Positions 1 through 6,678 of a stretch of DNA of 8,266 nucleotides are shown piece by piece; position 1 is the stretch's first letter; each line of letters opens with the position of its first letter. The notes beneath the pieces were generated by a model, which saw nothing but the letters and a program-made list of their open reading frames with translations, did no database searches and was not told where the DNA came from. Location of the stretch: assembly GCA_021732965.1 (NCBI GenBank), contig JAKFVZ010000663.1:1-8266 (forward strand), in the 5' to 3' direction. The position numbers and the translations under genes were made by a program. The stretch comes from Reyranella sp. Its GTDB lineage: Bacteria > Pseudomonadota > Alphaproteobacteria > Reyranellales > Reyranellaceae.

Positions 1-1
1 G

Positions 2-556
2 GCGCTCATTGGCCTCACCGCCTTGTGCACCATCGAAAACAGCCTGAAGCTGCAGAAGGGCGAAACGATCCTGATCCAGGGCGGTGCCGGCGGCGTGGCG
101 AGCTTCGCCATTCAGCTCGCCAAGCATCTCGGCGCCCATGTCATCACCACGGCAAGCGCTGCCAACGCGCCCTATCTGCGCGAGATCGGCGCCGATCAGG
201 TCATCGACTACAATTCGACCGACTTCACCAAGGCGGTAAGTCCCTGCGATGCCGTGTTCGATACCGTGGGCGGCGATGTCGCGATGCGATCGTTCTCGGT
301 TCTGAAGCCCGGTGGACGTGCGGCCTTCATCGCCTCGGGTGCCCAGGCACCCAAGCCCGACCGCGGCGATGTCACCGCCCTGCGGCCCGCCGTTCCCCGC
401 ACCCGCGCGCATCTCGAGCGCATCGTGGAGCTTCATCGCATCGGCGCCGTTCGCGTGCCTCCGATCACTGAATTCAGCCTGGCCCAGGCGGCGGATGCGC
501 TGCGGGTCAGTGCCGGCCGTCACCTCAAGGGCAAGCTGGTGCTCAAACTGCGGTGA
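2..556 (+). CDS. Quinone oxidoreductase / zinc-type alcohol dehydrogenase-like protein (MDR family), 5' partial
   Basis: The frame is open from base 2, so the gene begins outside the window; about 184 C-terminal residues are visible and it ends at TGA. The sequence shows the MDR nucleotide-binding fold: a glycine-rich turn (IQGGAGGVASFAIQLAK) around visible residues 25-41, then the strand HVITTAS and the IGADQVIDY segment typical of quinone oxidoreductases. The stretch FDTVGGDV follows, and the end HLKGKLVLKL is the usual C-terminus of this family. Such enzymes are cytoplasmic NAD(P)H-dependent reductases of quinones or enones. No structural-zinc cysteine cluster is seen in the visible part, which fits the zinc-independent QOR branch, but the N-terminal half is missing. 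The substrate cannot be assigned. A TTG at base 23 could pose as a start but would cut the fold, so it is not the real one. Confidence 0.85.
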   Translation, partial: ALIGLTALCTIENSLKLQKGETILIQGGAGGVASFAIQLAKHLGAHVITTASAANAPYLREIGADQVIDYNSTDFTKAVSPCDAVFDTVGGDVAMRSFSVLKPGGRAAFIASGAQAPKPDRGDVTALRPAVPRTRAHLERIVELHRIGAVRVPPITEFSLAQAADALRVSAGRHLKGKLVLKLR

Positions 557-628
557 GCGGCGCTTGCGTCCATCAGGGCAGATGCCCATTTTAGGCACCG
601 TCCTCGTCGTCTGAGGCCTCGATGTCGT

Positions 629-707
629 CCTGAGCGTAGCGAAGGACCTAGCCTCGCCACAAATATGGTGTCAGTGGCTGGCAGTAGATCCTTCGCTACG
701 CTTCAGG
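629..707. repeat. Intergenic inverted repeat (REP-like stem-loop)
   Basis: The left arm at 629-646 (CCTGAGCGTAGCGAAGGA) is the reverse complement of the right arm at 689-707 except for one extra T in the right arm. The roughly 42-base middle is less structured. The arm sequence resembles the short palindromic intergenic repeats seen in many GC-rich proteobacteria, which is recalled knowledge and not a database result. It lies in the spacer between the oxidoreductase gene and tldD, so it could end the upstream transcript, although no T-tract follows. Confidence 0.6.
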
Positions 708-725
708 GCGGGGGTTACCCCGCCC
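706..725. repeat. Perfect 8-bp GC hairpin
   Basis: GGGCGGGG at 706-713 pairs perfectly with CCCCGCCC at 718-725 around a 4-base loop (GTTA). It abuts the right arm of the inverted repeat at 629-707 and is followed by GCGATGAC, a sequence that also occurs at the left edge of the other repeat element (near 2233). There is no trailing T-run, so an intrinsic terminator role is not supported. It is probably part of the same composite intergenic repeat. Confidence 0.55.
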
Positions 726-759
726 GCGATGACAAAGTGGCGGAATGATCGGCCGAAGT

Positions 760-769
760 AAGGAAAAGG
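760..769 (+). promoter_or_regulatory. Ribosome binding site deciding the tldD start
   Basis: The purine-rich AAGGAAAAGG ends 8 bases before the ATG at 778. It supports that start over the in-frame ATG at 745, which lies upstream of this site and would add 11 residues with no counterpart in the family. Confidence 0.6.
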
Positions 770-777
770 TGTTCGCA

Positions 778-2223
778 ATGAGCAAGTCGATCAACCATCT
801 CGCCACCGCCGACGGCCTGTTCTTCGGCAAGGGTGGCCTCGACCAGCGCAAGACGGCCAGGATGGTCGATGACGCGCTGGCCGGCACCGACGACGGCGAA
901 CTGTTCCTCGAATATGTCCAGAGCGAGAGCCTGTCGTTCGACGACGGCAAGCTGAAGAGCGCGTCGTTCGACACCTCGCAGGGCTTCGGCCTGCGCGCCG
1001 TGGCGGGCGACGTGACCGGCTTCGCCCACGCCTCGGCGCTCGACGAACAGGCGCTGAAGCGGGCGGCCGAGACGGTGAAGACGGTGCGTGCGGGCCGCGG
1101 CGGCAAGTCCGATGAGTCGCCGCGCGGCACCAATCGGCTGCTCTATGCCGACGACAATCCGATCGACGGCGTGCCCTTCGCGAAGAAGGTCGCGCTGATG
1201 CAGGAAATCGACGCTTATGTGCGCGGCAAGGAGCCCAAGGCGCGCCAGGTCTCGGTCTCGCTGTCGGGCTCGTGGCAGGTCGTGGAGATCGTCCGCGCCG
1301 GCGGCTGGCGCGCCGCCGACGTGCGGCCGCTGGTGCGTCTGAACGTCAGCGTGGTCTGCGCCGACGGCACGCGCATGGAAGCCGGCGGTACCGGCAGCGG
1401 CCGCCGTGCCGCCTATGGCGACATCTTCCTGCCGGGCTACTGGCAGAAGGAAGCCGACGAGGCGATCCGCCAGGCGCTGGTCAACCTCGAGTCGGTCGAT
1501 GCGCCGGCCGGCGAGATGCCGGTCGTGCTGGGCGCCGGTTGGTCGGGCGTGCTGTGGCACGAGGCGGTCGGCCACGGGCTGGAAGGCGACTTCCACCGCA
1601 AGAAGACCTCGATGTTCAGCCACCTGATGGGCGAGATGATCGCCTCCCCGGGCGTCACCGTGGTCGACGACGGCACGCTGAACGACCGCCGCGGCTCGCT
1701 CACCATCGACGACGAGGGCACGCCCACGCAGCGCAACGTGCTGATCGAGGACGGCCGCCTGGTCGGCCTGATGCAGGACCGCATGAACGCCCGCCTAATG
1801 GGCGTGAAGCCGACCGGCAACGGCCGCCGCCAGGGCCACGCCTATTCGCCGATGCCGCGCATGACCAACACCTTCATGCTGGGCGGCGACAAAGACCCGA
1901 AGGAGATCATCTCCTCGGTCAAGAAGGGCCTCTACTGCGCCAACTTCGGCGGCGGCCAGGTCGACATCGTGTCCGGCAAGTTCGTGTTCAGCGTCACCGA
2001 GGGCTACCTGATCTAGAACGGCAAGCTCGGCCGCCCGGTGAAGGGCGCGACCCTGATCGGCGCCGGCTCCGAGGCACTGACGCGCGTCGGCATGGTCGGC
2101 AACGACATGTCGCTCGACCCCGGCATCGGTACCTGCGGCAAGGACGGCCAGGGCGTCCCTGTCGGCGTCGGCCAGCCCACCCTGCGCATCGACGCGCTCA
2201 CGGTCGGCGGCACCGCGACCTGA
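778..2223 (+). pseudogene. tldD: TldD metalloprotease, full length but interrupted by an in-frame TAG at codon 413
   Basis: TldD is the catalytic metal-binding subunit of the cytoplasmic TldD/TldE (PmbA) protease that trims peptides such as microcin precursors. Read from ATG 778 to TGA 2223 the frame has 481 sense-length positions, the size of E. coli TldD. The zinc motif HEAVGH lies at residues 261-266 and is followed by GLEGD; MPRMTNTFML and the GGGQVDI segment follow. TAG at 2014-2016 replaces the expected Glu in YLI-E-NGK. After it the frame continues with the conserved C-terminus: PVKGATLIG, GNDMSLDPG, CGKDGQ and VPVGVGQPTLR. As read, the product stops at 412 residues and loses the Cys at position 453, which corresponds to the third zinc ligand of E. 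coli TldD (recalled as Cys454). A 412-residue product should therefore be inactive unless the TAG is read through or is a sequence error. The partner tldE is not in the window. Confidence 0.92.
2014..2016 (+). other. In-frame amber codon inside tldD
   Basis: The codons around it read CTG ATC TAG AAC GGC AAG. Homologues have Glu here (GAG would differ by one G-to-T change). The 69 codons beyond it are intact and strongly conserved, so this is a point change and not the natural gene end. Confidence 0.9.
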
Positions 2224-2235
2224 GTCCACGAAGCG

Positions 2236-2358
2236 ATGACCCCACCGCCCGCGATTACGCGGGCACCTCCCCATCTGAATGGGGAGGCAATGCTATGAGC
2301 CCTTTCCTCCCCATTCAAATAGGGAGGTGTCGGCATCTTACGCCGACGGAGGGGTCAT
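2236..2358. repeat. Composite multi-hairpin intergenic element with outer inverted repeat
   Basis: The outer arms are ATGACCCCACCG (2236-2247) and CGGAGGGGTCAT (2347-2358), complementary at 11 of 12 positions. Four stems lie inside. GCCCGCG/CGCGGGC (2247-2264) has loop ATTA. CCTCCCCAT/ATGGGGAGG (2266-2287) is a perfect 9-bp stem with a 4-base loop. CCTCCCCAT/ATAGGGAGG (2306-2327) is a near copy of that stem with one mismatch. GTCGGC/GCCGAC (2329-2347) has a 7-base loop. The element begins 12 bases after the tldD stop and ends 5 bases before the stop of the convergent DUF1801 gene. It may act as a two-way transcription barrier or mRNA end stabiliser (inference). No T-tracts follow the stems. 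It is probably a dispersed repeat family of the genome. Confidence 0.7.
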
Positions 2359-2363
2359 GAACG

Positions 2364-2765
2364 CTATTGTTTCTTCTTCTTTGCGGCTCGCTCGGCGAGC
2401 GCTTCCTTGTTCGCCGTCACGGCCGCGCGGACAAGAGCCTTGAAAGCGGTTTCGTCCAGCTTGCCACCTTCGGGAATGTCGATGGCGCGACGGACGTTGC
2501 CGTCGAGGCTGGAATTGAACAGCTTCTTGGGATCGGTAAGCGAAGCGCCGCGCGCGAAGGTGAGCTTCACGATCTGCTTGTAGGTCTCGCCGGTGCAGAC
2601 GATGCCGTCATGCTCCCACACCGGTACGCCTCGCCACTTCCATGCCTCGACGATGTCGGGATCCGCCTCGCGGATCAGCGTGCGAACGCGCGCGAGCATC
2701 TCGCCGCGCCAGTCGCCCAGTTCCGCGATCCGCTTGTCGATGTTCACCGAAGCGGCTGCGCTCAT
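2364..2765 (-). CDS. DUF1801 domain protein (YdhG-like)
   Basis: This is a 133-residue protein with no signal peptide or membrane segment. Most of it matches the DUF1801/YdhG pattern: an N-terminal helix ending LIREADPDIVEAWKW at about residues 30-44, GVPVWEHDGIVCTG at about 46-59, then KQIVKLTFARGASL and an RRAIDIPEG segment near residue 92. The tail is lysine-rich (AKKKKQ). Members have a small alpha/beta fold; a Bacillus member has been linked to iron handling in a frataxin-like role, but no function can be assigned here. The start ATG lies two bases after the TGA of the upstream reductase gene and has no clear Shine-Dalgarno sequence, suggesting translational coupling at the end of the minus-strand operon. 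It ends at TAG, with a backup TGA three codons further on. Confidence 0.82.
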   Translation of the reverse strand: MSAAASVNIDKRIAELGDWRGEMLARVRTLIREADPDIVEAWKWRGVPVWEHDGIVCTGETYKQIVKLTFARGASLTDPKKLFNSSLDGNVRRAIDIPEGGKLDETAFKALVRAAVTANKEALAERAAKKKKQ

Positions 2766-2767
2766 GT

Positions 2768-3754
2768 TCAGGACCGATAGAGCTGTTTCGATTCCGCGAG
2801 GCTGACGCAGATCGATTCGATGGCATCGAGCGTGGGCGTGTCGAGTCCGGCGCTGCGCGCGAAGGCGAGCGGCGCCCGCACGATCGCCTCGATCTCCATC
2901 GGCCGGCCGCCCTCGTAGTCCTGCAGGATCGACGGACGATGGTCGGGATAGATGCGCTTGGGGCCGTAGCGGACCTCGGGCGAATCGTCGAGCATGACGC
3001 CGTGCGCGGCGGCGATGGCCAGAGCCTCGGCATGGGCGCGGCGCGCGAGGCGATTGACCATCGGCGTCGCCTGGATGGTCGTGGGCTGGCGCAGGATGAG
3101 GCAGAGCGTCGAGCCGGTGAAGTTGGCCATCAGCTTGTGCCAGATGTCGTAGCGGATGTCGGTCGTCGAGGGCGAGGCGATGCCGGCGGCGATCAGCGTC
3201 TCGCGCAGCTTCTGGATGCGCGGCGTCTGGCGATCGTCGGGCTCGCCCACCCAGAGCACGTTGCGATCGGGCGAGATATTGCGCACCACGCCGGGCTCGA
3301 TCACGTGATTGGACGAGGTGATGACGCCGCCCAGCGTGCGGTCGAAGCCGACCGCCTTGAGCAGTGCGCCGCCCGGATCGAGGCGCGACAGGTCAGGCGC
3401 CTTGGGCCGGTCGTTGGCGAGCCCCTGTCCGTACCACCACGGAATGCCGTTCTGCGCGAACACCACGGGCGTGCCCGGTCCCAGCAGCGGCGCAACGCTG
3501 TCGGCGACCGCCGACAGGCTCGAGGCTTTCAGCGTGGAGATCACCACGTCCTGCGGGCCGAGCTCGGCCGGCTTGTCGCTCGCGTTCACCTTCGCGACGA
3601 TCTTCCTGTCGCCGGTCAGCAGCGTGAGGCCGTTGGCGCGGATCGCCTCGAGATGGGGTCCGCGCGCTACGACGGAAACCTCGTTGCCGGCATCGGCCAA
3701 CCGCGTCGCATAGTTGCCGCCGATCGCGCCGGCGCCGAAAACACAGATACGCAT
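2768..3754 (-). CDS. Ketopantoate reductase family protein (PanE/ApbA-like 2-dehydropantoate 2-reductase)
   Basis: The 328-residue protein has the two-domain ketopantoate reductase layout. The N-terminal Rossmann fold carries GAGAIGGNYA at residues 7-16 and VVAR at 28-31. QNGI at 101-104 supplies the active-site Asn, and GGVITS lies at 142-147. The C-terminal helical domain carries the catalytic Lys in WHKLMANF (K207, with N211), then RPSILQDYEGGRPMEIEAI near 273-291 with the conserved Ser, Asp and Glu. The family reduces 2-dehydropantoate to pantoate with NADPH in coenzyme A synthesis. Alphaproteobacteria often carry several paralogues acting on other 2-oxo acids, so the substrate is not certain and I give no symbol. 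Its ATG begins one base after the TAG of the upstream gene, which indicates an operon. Confidence 0.85.
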   Translation of the reverse strand: MRICVFGAGAIGGNYATRLADAGNEVSVVARGPHLEAIRANGLTLLTGDRKIVAKVNASDKPAELGPQDVVISTLKASSLSAVADSVAPLLGPGTPVVFAQNGIPWWYGQGLANDRPKAPDLSRLDPGGALLKAVGFDRTLGGVITSSNHVIEPGVVRNISPDRNVLWVGEPDDRQTPRIQKLRETLIAAGIASPSTTDIRYDIWHKLMANFTGSTLCLILRQPTTIQATPMVNRLARRAHAEALAIAAAHGVMLDDSPEVRYGPKRIYPDHRPSILQDYEGGRPMEIEAIVRAPLAFARSAGLDTPTLDAIESICVSLAESKQLYRS

Positions 3755-3755
3755 C

Positions 3756-4304
3756 CTAGCTTCTTGTCTCCGCCAGCCGCAGCGAGGCGAGGAAGCGGTT
3801 GGCCGCCGCGCGCGATTCCTCGTCGTTCCTGGCCGTGACCAGCAGGCGATAGAGCCTGTCCTTCACGATGTAGGTGCGCATCATGACCAGCGCATCCTCG
3901 TGGTCGGCGATGTCGAGCGCGTAGCCGTCCCAGCCCTGCAATGTCACCGGCTCGTCGAGCACGTACTTGAACTTGTTGCGCGGGAAGGCCTTCTCAGCCT
4001 CGCCGCGTCCCAGATCGCGCGCCATCTCCTTGCTGTTCTTGGCCGAGAACCAGCCCGGCTCGTAGTCGACATAGTCGAAGTCTAACATCTCGCCGCTGCG
4101 CTTGGAGGCCCAGGCGACGCGCTCGCCGGCATGGCCCTTTTCCTTCTCGCCCGCCGAGGTCTTGTTGGCCGGCTCCGGCATTTCCAGCCGAAAGCGCAGG
4201 TCGGGCCCGACCACGGTTTGCCATTCGGCCGGCTGGGCGTGCGCTGCGAGCGGCAGCGCCGCCAGCATCGCGACAAGCGAACGACGCTTCATGTTCGAAC
4301 TCAT
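3756..4304 (-). CDS. Small exported protein of unknown function
   Basis: The product has 182 residues. The N-terminus has a basic stretch (MKRRS, residues 5-9), a hydrophobic core (LVAMLAALPLA) and AHAQ near residue 24, which together look like a Sec signal peptide cleaved after AHA or AHAQ, so the protein is probably periplasmic. The mature part has no cysteines and no membrane segments. It contains FRLEMPEPA, an aromatic-acidic patch (DFDYVDYEPGW, about 75-85), WDGYALDI (about 125-132) and a final helix ending FLASLRL. That order of strands and a last helix loosely recalls PsbP/DUF1795-like folds, which is a guess. The start at 4304 is chosen because its ATG overlaps the TGA of the upstream VOC gene as ATGA; the frame stays open further upstream but would bury the signal peptide. 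It ends at TAG, one base before the reductase ATG. Confidence 0.72.
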   Translation of the reverse strand: MSSNMKRRSLVAMLAALPLAAHAQPAEWQTVVGPDLRFRLEMPEPANKTSAGEKEKGHAGERVAWASKRSGEMLDFDYVDYEPGWFSAKNSKEMARDLGRGEAEKAFPRNKFKYVLDEPVTLQGWDGYALDIADHEDALVMMRTYIVKDRLYRLLVTARNDEESRAAANRFLASLRLAETRS

Positions 4305-5155
4305 ACCGGCGGCACCAGTTCCTCGCGGCCCGACCAGTCCCAGGCGAGGCCCGTGCGCGAGACGCCGAGCAGCACCCCGTGCAGTTCCTTCGGATGGATC
4401 CAGCCGCCGTCGGGATCGGTCAACGGGTCCGAGCCGCGCGGCGTGTAGCGGGCATTGGCGTCGAGCAGGCGCTGGCGGACGTTGGGCCAGTCGTGGACCT
4501 CGACGTAGCACATGTAGAGCGAATCGCCGTGCTTGTGGGCGTAGCGGCCCATCGAATGGACGTTGTCGGTGACCTGGCTGAGTTCGATGCGGTCCAGCCG
4601 GTTGGGCGGATCGAACAAAGTGAGCGTCCCGATATAACCGAAGCGCTCGCTGCCGATCTCGCTGAAGCGCGACGGGTCGAGTCCTAACAGGCCCGCATAG
4701 ACCGCGGCGACGCGGCGCCAGTCGCTAATCAGCGTGTTGGTCGTCTCGTAGAGGAACGACACCGGACCGACGCGCGGACGGTAGGTGCTCTCGGAGATCA
4801 CGATGGGGAGGCCGAAGGTCGCGTCGTTCGCGAGGTATAGCTGGCCGTTGTCGCGGTCGTAGCCGATGCCGAGACCTTCCCAGCGCTTCACCATGCCGTC
4901 GAGATCGGCGGTGCAGTAACCCGCCGTCATCAACCCCTCGCCGCGACGGCTGAGGAAATCCTGGGTGAGGCCGGCGCCGTCGGGTTCGCAGAGCTCGAAC
5001 TCGCTTTCGCCGACGGCGAGGATGGTGCGCCTGGCCGAGAGGTGGCGGCTATGGTCGTGCCGCGACACCTGGCTGCCGAGCAACTGGCCGAAGCGCTGCG
5101 CCGCCCTGGCGGCGTCGTGCACGGCGATCTGGACGCGGTCGCAACGATCGAGCAT
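4301..5155 (-). CDS. Two-domain VOC (glyoxalase/bleomycin-resistance-like) family protein
   Basis: The protein has 284 residues. The N-terminal module opens with DRVQIAVHDAARAAQRFGQL, the beta-alpha start of a VOC domain related to methylmalonyl-CoA epimerase, and continues with EFELCEP near residue 57. The second module starts near residue 128 and contains YAGLLGLDPSRF, DRIELSQ near 188-194, MCYVEVHD near 215-222 and the closing IHPKELHGVLLGV. VOC proteins are cytoplasmic enzymes such as glyoxalase I, epimerases and dioxygenases, mostly metal dependent. Two usual ligand positions look altered: Arg7 stands where DHV-type members have His, and Gly264 stands where HGVLLE-type members have Glu. 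The reaction is unknown. Its position directly after gshA hints at a thiol-linked detoxification role, but this is only context. The start has a good ribosome binding site. Confidence 0.78.
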   Translation of the reverse strand: MLDRCDRVQIAVHDAARAAQRFGQLLGSQVSRHDHSRHLSARRTILAVGESEFELCEPDGAGLTQDFLSRRGEGLMTAGYCTADLDGMVKRWEGLGIGYDRDNGQLYLANDATFGLPIVISESTYRPRVGPVSFLYETTNTLISDWRRVAAVYAGLLGLDPSRFSEIGSERFGYIGTLTLFDPPNRLDRIELSQVTDNVHSMGRYAHKHGDSLYMCYVEVHDWPNVRQRLLDANARYTPRGSDPLTDPDGGWIHPKELHGVLLGVSRTGLAWDWSGREELVPPV

Positions 5156-5162
5156 GCCGCGA

Positions 5163-5171
5163 CCTTACCTC
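5163..5171 (-). promoter_or_regulatory. Ribosome binding site for the VOC gene, overlapping the gshA stop
   Basis: On the minus strand GAGGTAAGG lies 7 bases before the ATG at 5155 and overlaps the gshA TGA by two bases. This supports the chosen start and translational coupling of the two genes. Confidence 0.6.
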
Positions 5172-6534
5172 AGTAGGCACAGTCGCGGAACAGTGCTGCG
5201 AAGGACCCTTTCCATTCGCCGTGCCACCGGGCGAGCAGCTCGTCGGCCGGCGCCTGGCCGCTGGCGACGGCACGGTCGAGCGGCGCCAGGTACATCGTCT
5301 CATCGGCGCCCTCGGCATTGATCCGATTGCGCGCGCGCAGGCCGGCATGGGCGATCTCGACCACGTCGCGTGCCAGTTCGGACAGGACACGGCCGCGGAA
5401 CATCGTGGCGAGGCCCGACTTCGGCGTCTCCGCGCGCAGGAAGTCATGGTCGACGGCGGTCCAGTCCTTCACCAGATCCCAGGCCGCATCGAGCGCGGTC
5501 TGGTCGTAGAGCAAGCCGACCCACAGCGCCGGCAGCGCGTTCAGCGCGCCCAGCGGACCGGAGTCCGCGCCGCGCATCTCGAGAAAGCGCTTCAGCCGCA
5601 CCTCGGGGAAAGCCGTGGTGATGTGATCGGCCCAGTCGTTGATCGAAGGCAATTCGCCCGGCCGCGCCGGCAGCTTGCCCTTCAGGAAGTCGCGGAAGCT
5701 CTGGCCAGAGGCGTCTATGTACTTGCCGTCGCGATAGACGAAATACATCGGCACATCGAGCATGTAGTCGACATAGCGCTCGAAGCCGAACCCGTCCTCG
5801 AAGACGAAGGGCAGCACGCCGCAACGATCGGGGTCGGTGTCGGTCCAGATGTGACTGCGGTAGCTCTTGAAGCCGACGTCCTTGCCCTCCTTGAAGGGCG
5901 AGTTGGCGAACAGCGCGGTCGCGATCGGCTGCAAGGCCAGCGACACGCGGAACTTCTTCACCATGTCGGCTTCGGAATCGAAGTCGAGGTTGGTCTGCAC
6001 GGTACAGGTGCGCAGCATCATGTCGAGGCCGAGCTTGCCCACCTTGGGCATGTACTCGCGCATGATCTTGTAGCGACCCTTGGGCATCCAGTGCATGTCT
6101 TCGCGCGTCCACTCGGGCGCGAAGCCCAGCCCGATGAAGGACGCACCGATCTCGCCGGCGACCTGCTTCACCTCGTCGATATGCTGGCCGTTCTCGGCCG
6201 CCGCCTCGTGCAGCGTCTCGAGCGGCGCGCCCGACAGTTCGAACTGGCCACCCGGCTCCAGCGTTATGCTGGCTTTTCCACGCAGAAGCGCGATGGGATT
6301 GTTGCCCTCGATCACCGGCTCCCAACCGAAGCGCGTCAGCCCTTCGAGCATCGCGCGGATGCCGTCCGGCCCGTCATAGGCCAGCGGCTTCAGGGTATTC
6401 GTGTGGTAGCCGAACTTCTCGTGCTCGGTGCCCATGCGCCACTGCGCGCGGGGCTTGTTGCCGGCCGCGAAGTATTCGATCAGCTGCCGCCGATTTTCGA
6501 TCGGCGCGCCGCCGCCCGACGGAGGTGCGGACAT
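5170..6534 (-). CDS. gshA: Glutamate-cysteine ligase, class II (plant/alphaproteobacterial type)
   Basis: This enzyme ligates L-glutamate and L-cysteine with ATP to gamma-glutamylcysteine, the first and limiting step of glutathione synthesis in the cytoplasm. The 454-residue length fits the class II family shared by alphaproteobacteria and plants. Visible landmarks are GTEHEKFG at 35-42 (the catalytic acidic residues of the GCS2 fold), LEPGGQFELSGAP at 92-104, MLRTCTVQTNLDF at 173-185, FANSPF at 209-214, SHIWTDTDPDR at 227-237, KYIDASG at 271-277 and RLKRFLEMRGADSG at 313-326. The start at 6534 has a Shine-Dalgarno sequence 8 bases upstream. It lies 144 bases after rsmE in the same direction, an order I recall from other alphaproteobacteria, and leads the closely packed genes downstream. 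gshB is not in the window. Confidence 0.95.
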   Translation of the reverse strand: MSAPPSGGGAPIENRRQLIEYFAAGNKPRAQWRMGTEHEKFGYHTNTLKPLAYDGPDGIRAMLEGLTRFGWEPVIEGNNPIALLRGKASITLEPGGQFELSGAPLETLHEAAAENGQHIDEVKQVAGEIGASFIGLGFAPEWTREDMHWMPKGRYKIMREYMPKVGKLGLDMMLRTCTVQTNLDFDSEADMVKKFRVSLALQPIATALFANSPFKEGKDVGFKSYRSHIWTDTDPDRCGVLPFVFEDGFGFERYVDYMLDVPMYFVYRDGKYIDASGQSFRDFLKGKLPARPGELPSINDWADHITTAFPEVRLKRFLEMRGADSGPLGALNALPALWVGLLYDQTALDAAWDLVKDWTAVDHDFLRAETPKSGLATMFRGRVLSELARDVVEIAHAGLRARNRINAEGADETMYLAPLDRAVASGQAPADELLARWHGEWKGSFAALFRDCAY

Positions 6535-6542
6535 ACGATCAT

Positions 6543-6550
6543 CTCTCCCT
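6543..6550 (-). promoter_or_regulatory. Ribosome binding site for gshA
   Basis: AGGGAGAG on the minus strand ends 8 bases before the gshA ATG. An ATG lying between the site and the start is in another frame, so 6534 remains the best start. Confidence 0.6.
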
Positions 6551-6595
6551 GATCACTCCAGGCCTTCTGAGGGCTGATGGAGCGGCGCGGTCGCA

Positions 6596-6614
6596 TGAGG
6601 AAACCTCACGTGAG
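6596..6614. other. Overlapping palindromes in the rsmE-gshA spacer
   Basis: TGAGG and CCTCA flank AAA at 6596-6608, and the perfect 10-bp palindrome CTCACGTGAG follows at 6605-6614. The two are mutually exclusive as RNA stems because they share CTCA. The palindrome could be a dimeric regulator operator upstream of gshA, or the hairpin could attenuate transcription between rsmE and gshA. There is no T-tract and no recognisable regulator motif. The rest of the 144-base spacer (6535-6678) shows no convincing promoter. Confidence 0.3.
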
Positions 6615-6678
6615 CCTGCGGCTGGTTCATCCTGTTCGATTCCCCGTCTCCCACATCGCCGGGGGACTGCGCAAGCGC

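Noticed and set aside
571..593. Possible terminator after the oxidoreductase gene (GGGC-AGAT-GCCC then ATTTT)
   Set aside because: The stem has only four base pairs and the T-run is short, too weak to report as a terminator.
715..1623. 302-codon minus-strand frame opposite tldD
   Set aside because: Shadow of tldD codon bias; no motifs and no plausible ribosome binding site.
2038..2223. Separate small gene starting at an ATG-like codon after the tldD TAG
   Set aside because: Its sequence is exactly the conserved TldD C-terminus in the same frame, so it is the remainder of tldD and not a gene of its own.
2642..3838. 398-codon plus-strand open frame opposite the PanE-like gene
   Set aside because: The minus-strand product carries all family motifs, while this frame crosses several gene boundaries and has biased composition.
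5221..6552. Very long open frame (443 codons) on the plus strand opposite gshA
   Set aside because: It is the antisense shadow of a strongly recognised gene in GC-rich DNA; its translation is low-complexity Arg/Ala/Val/His-rich with no family motif.
6630..6652. tRNA-like T-arm sequence (GTTCGATTCCCCG) on the plus strand
   Set aside because: The bases on the 5' side do not pair with CCCCG to form a T-stem, and no anticodon arm or acceptor stem lies upstream.
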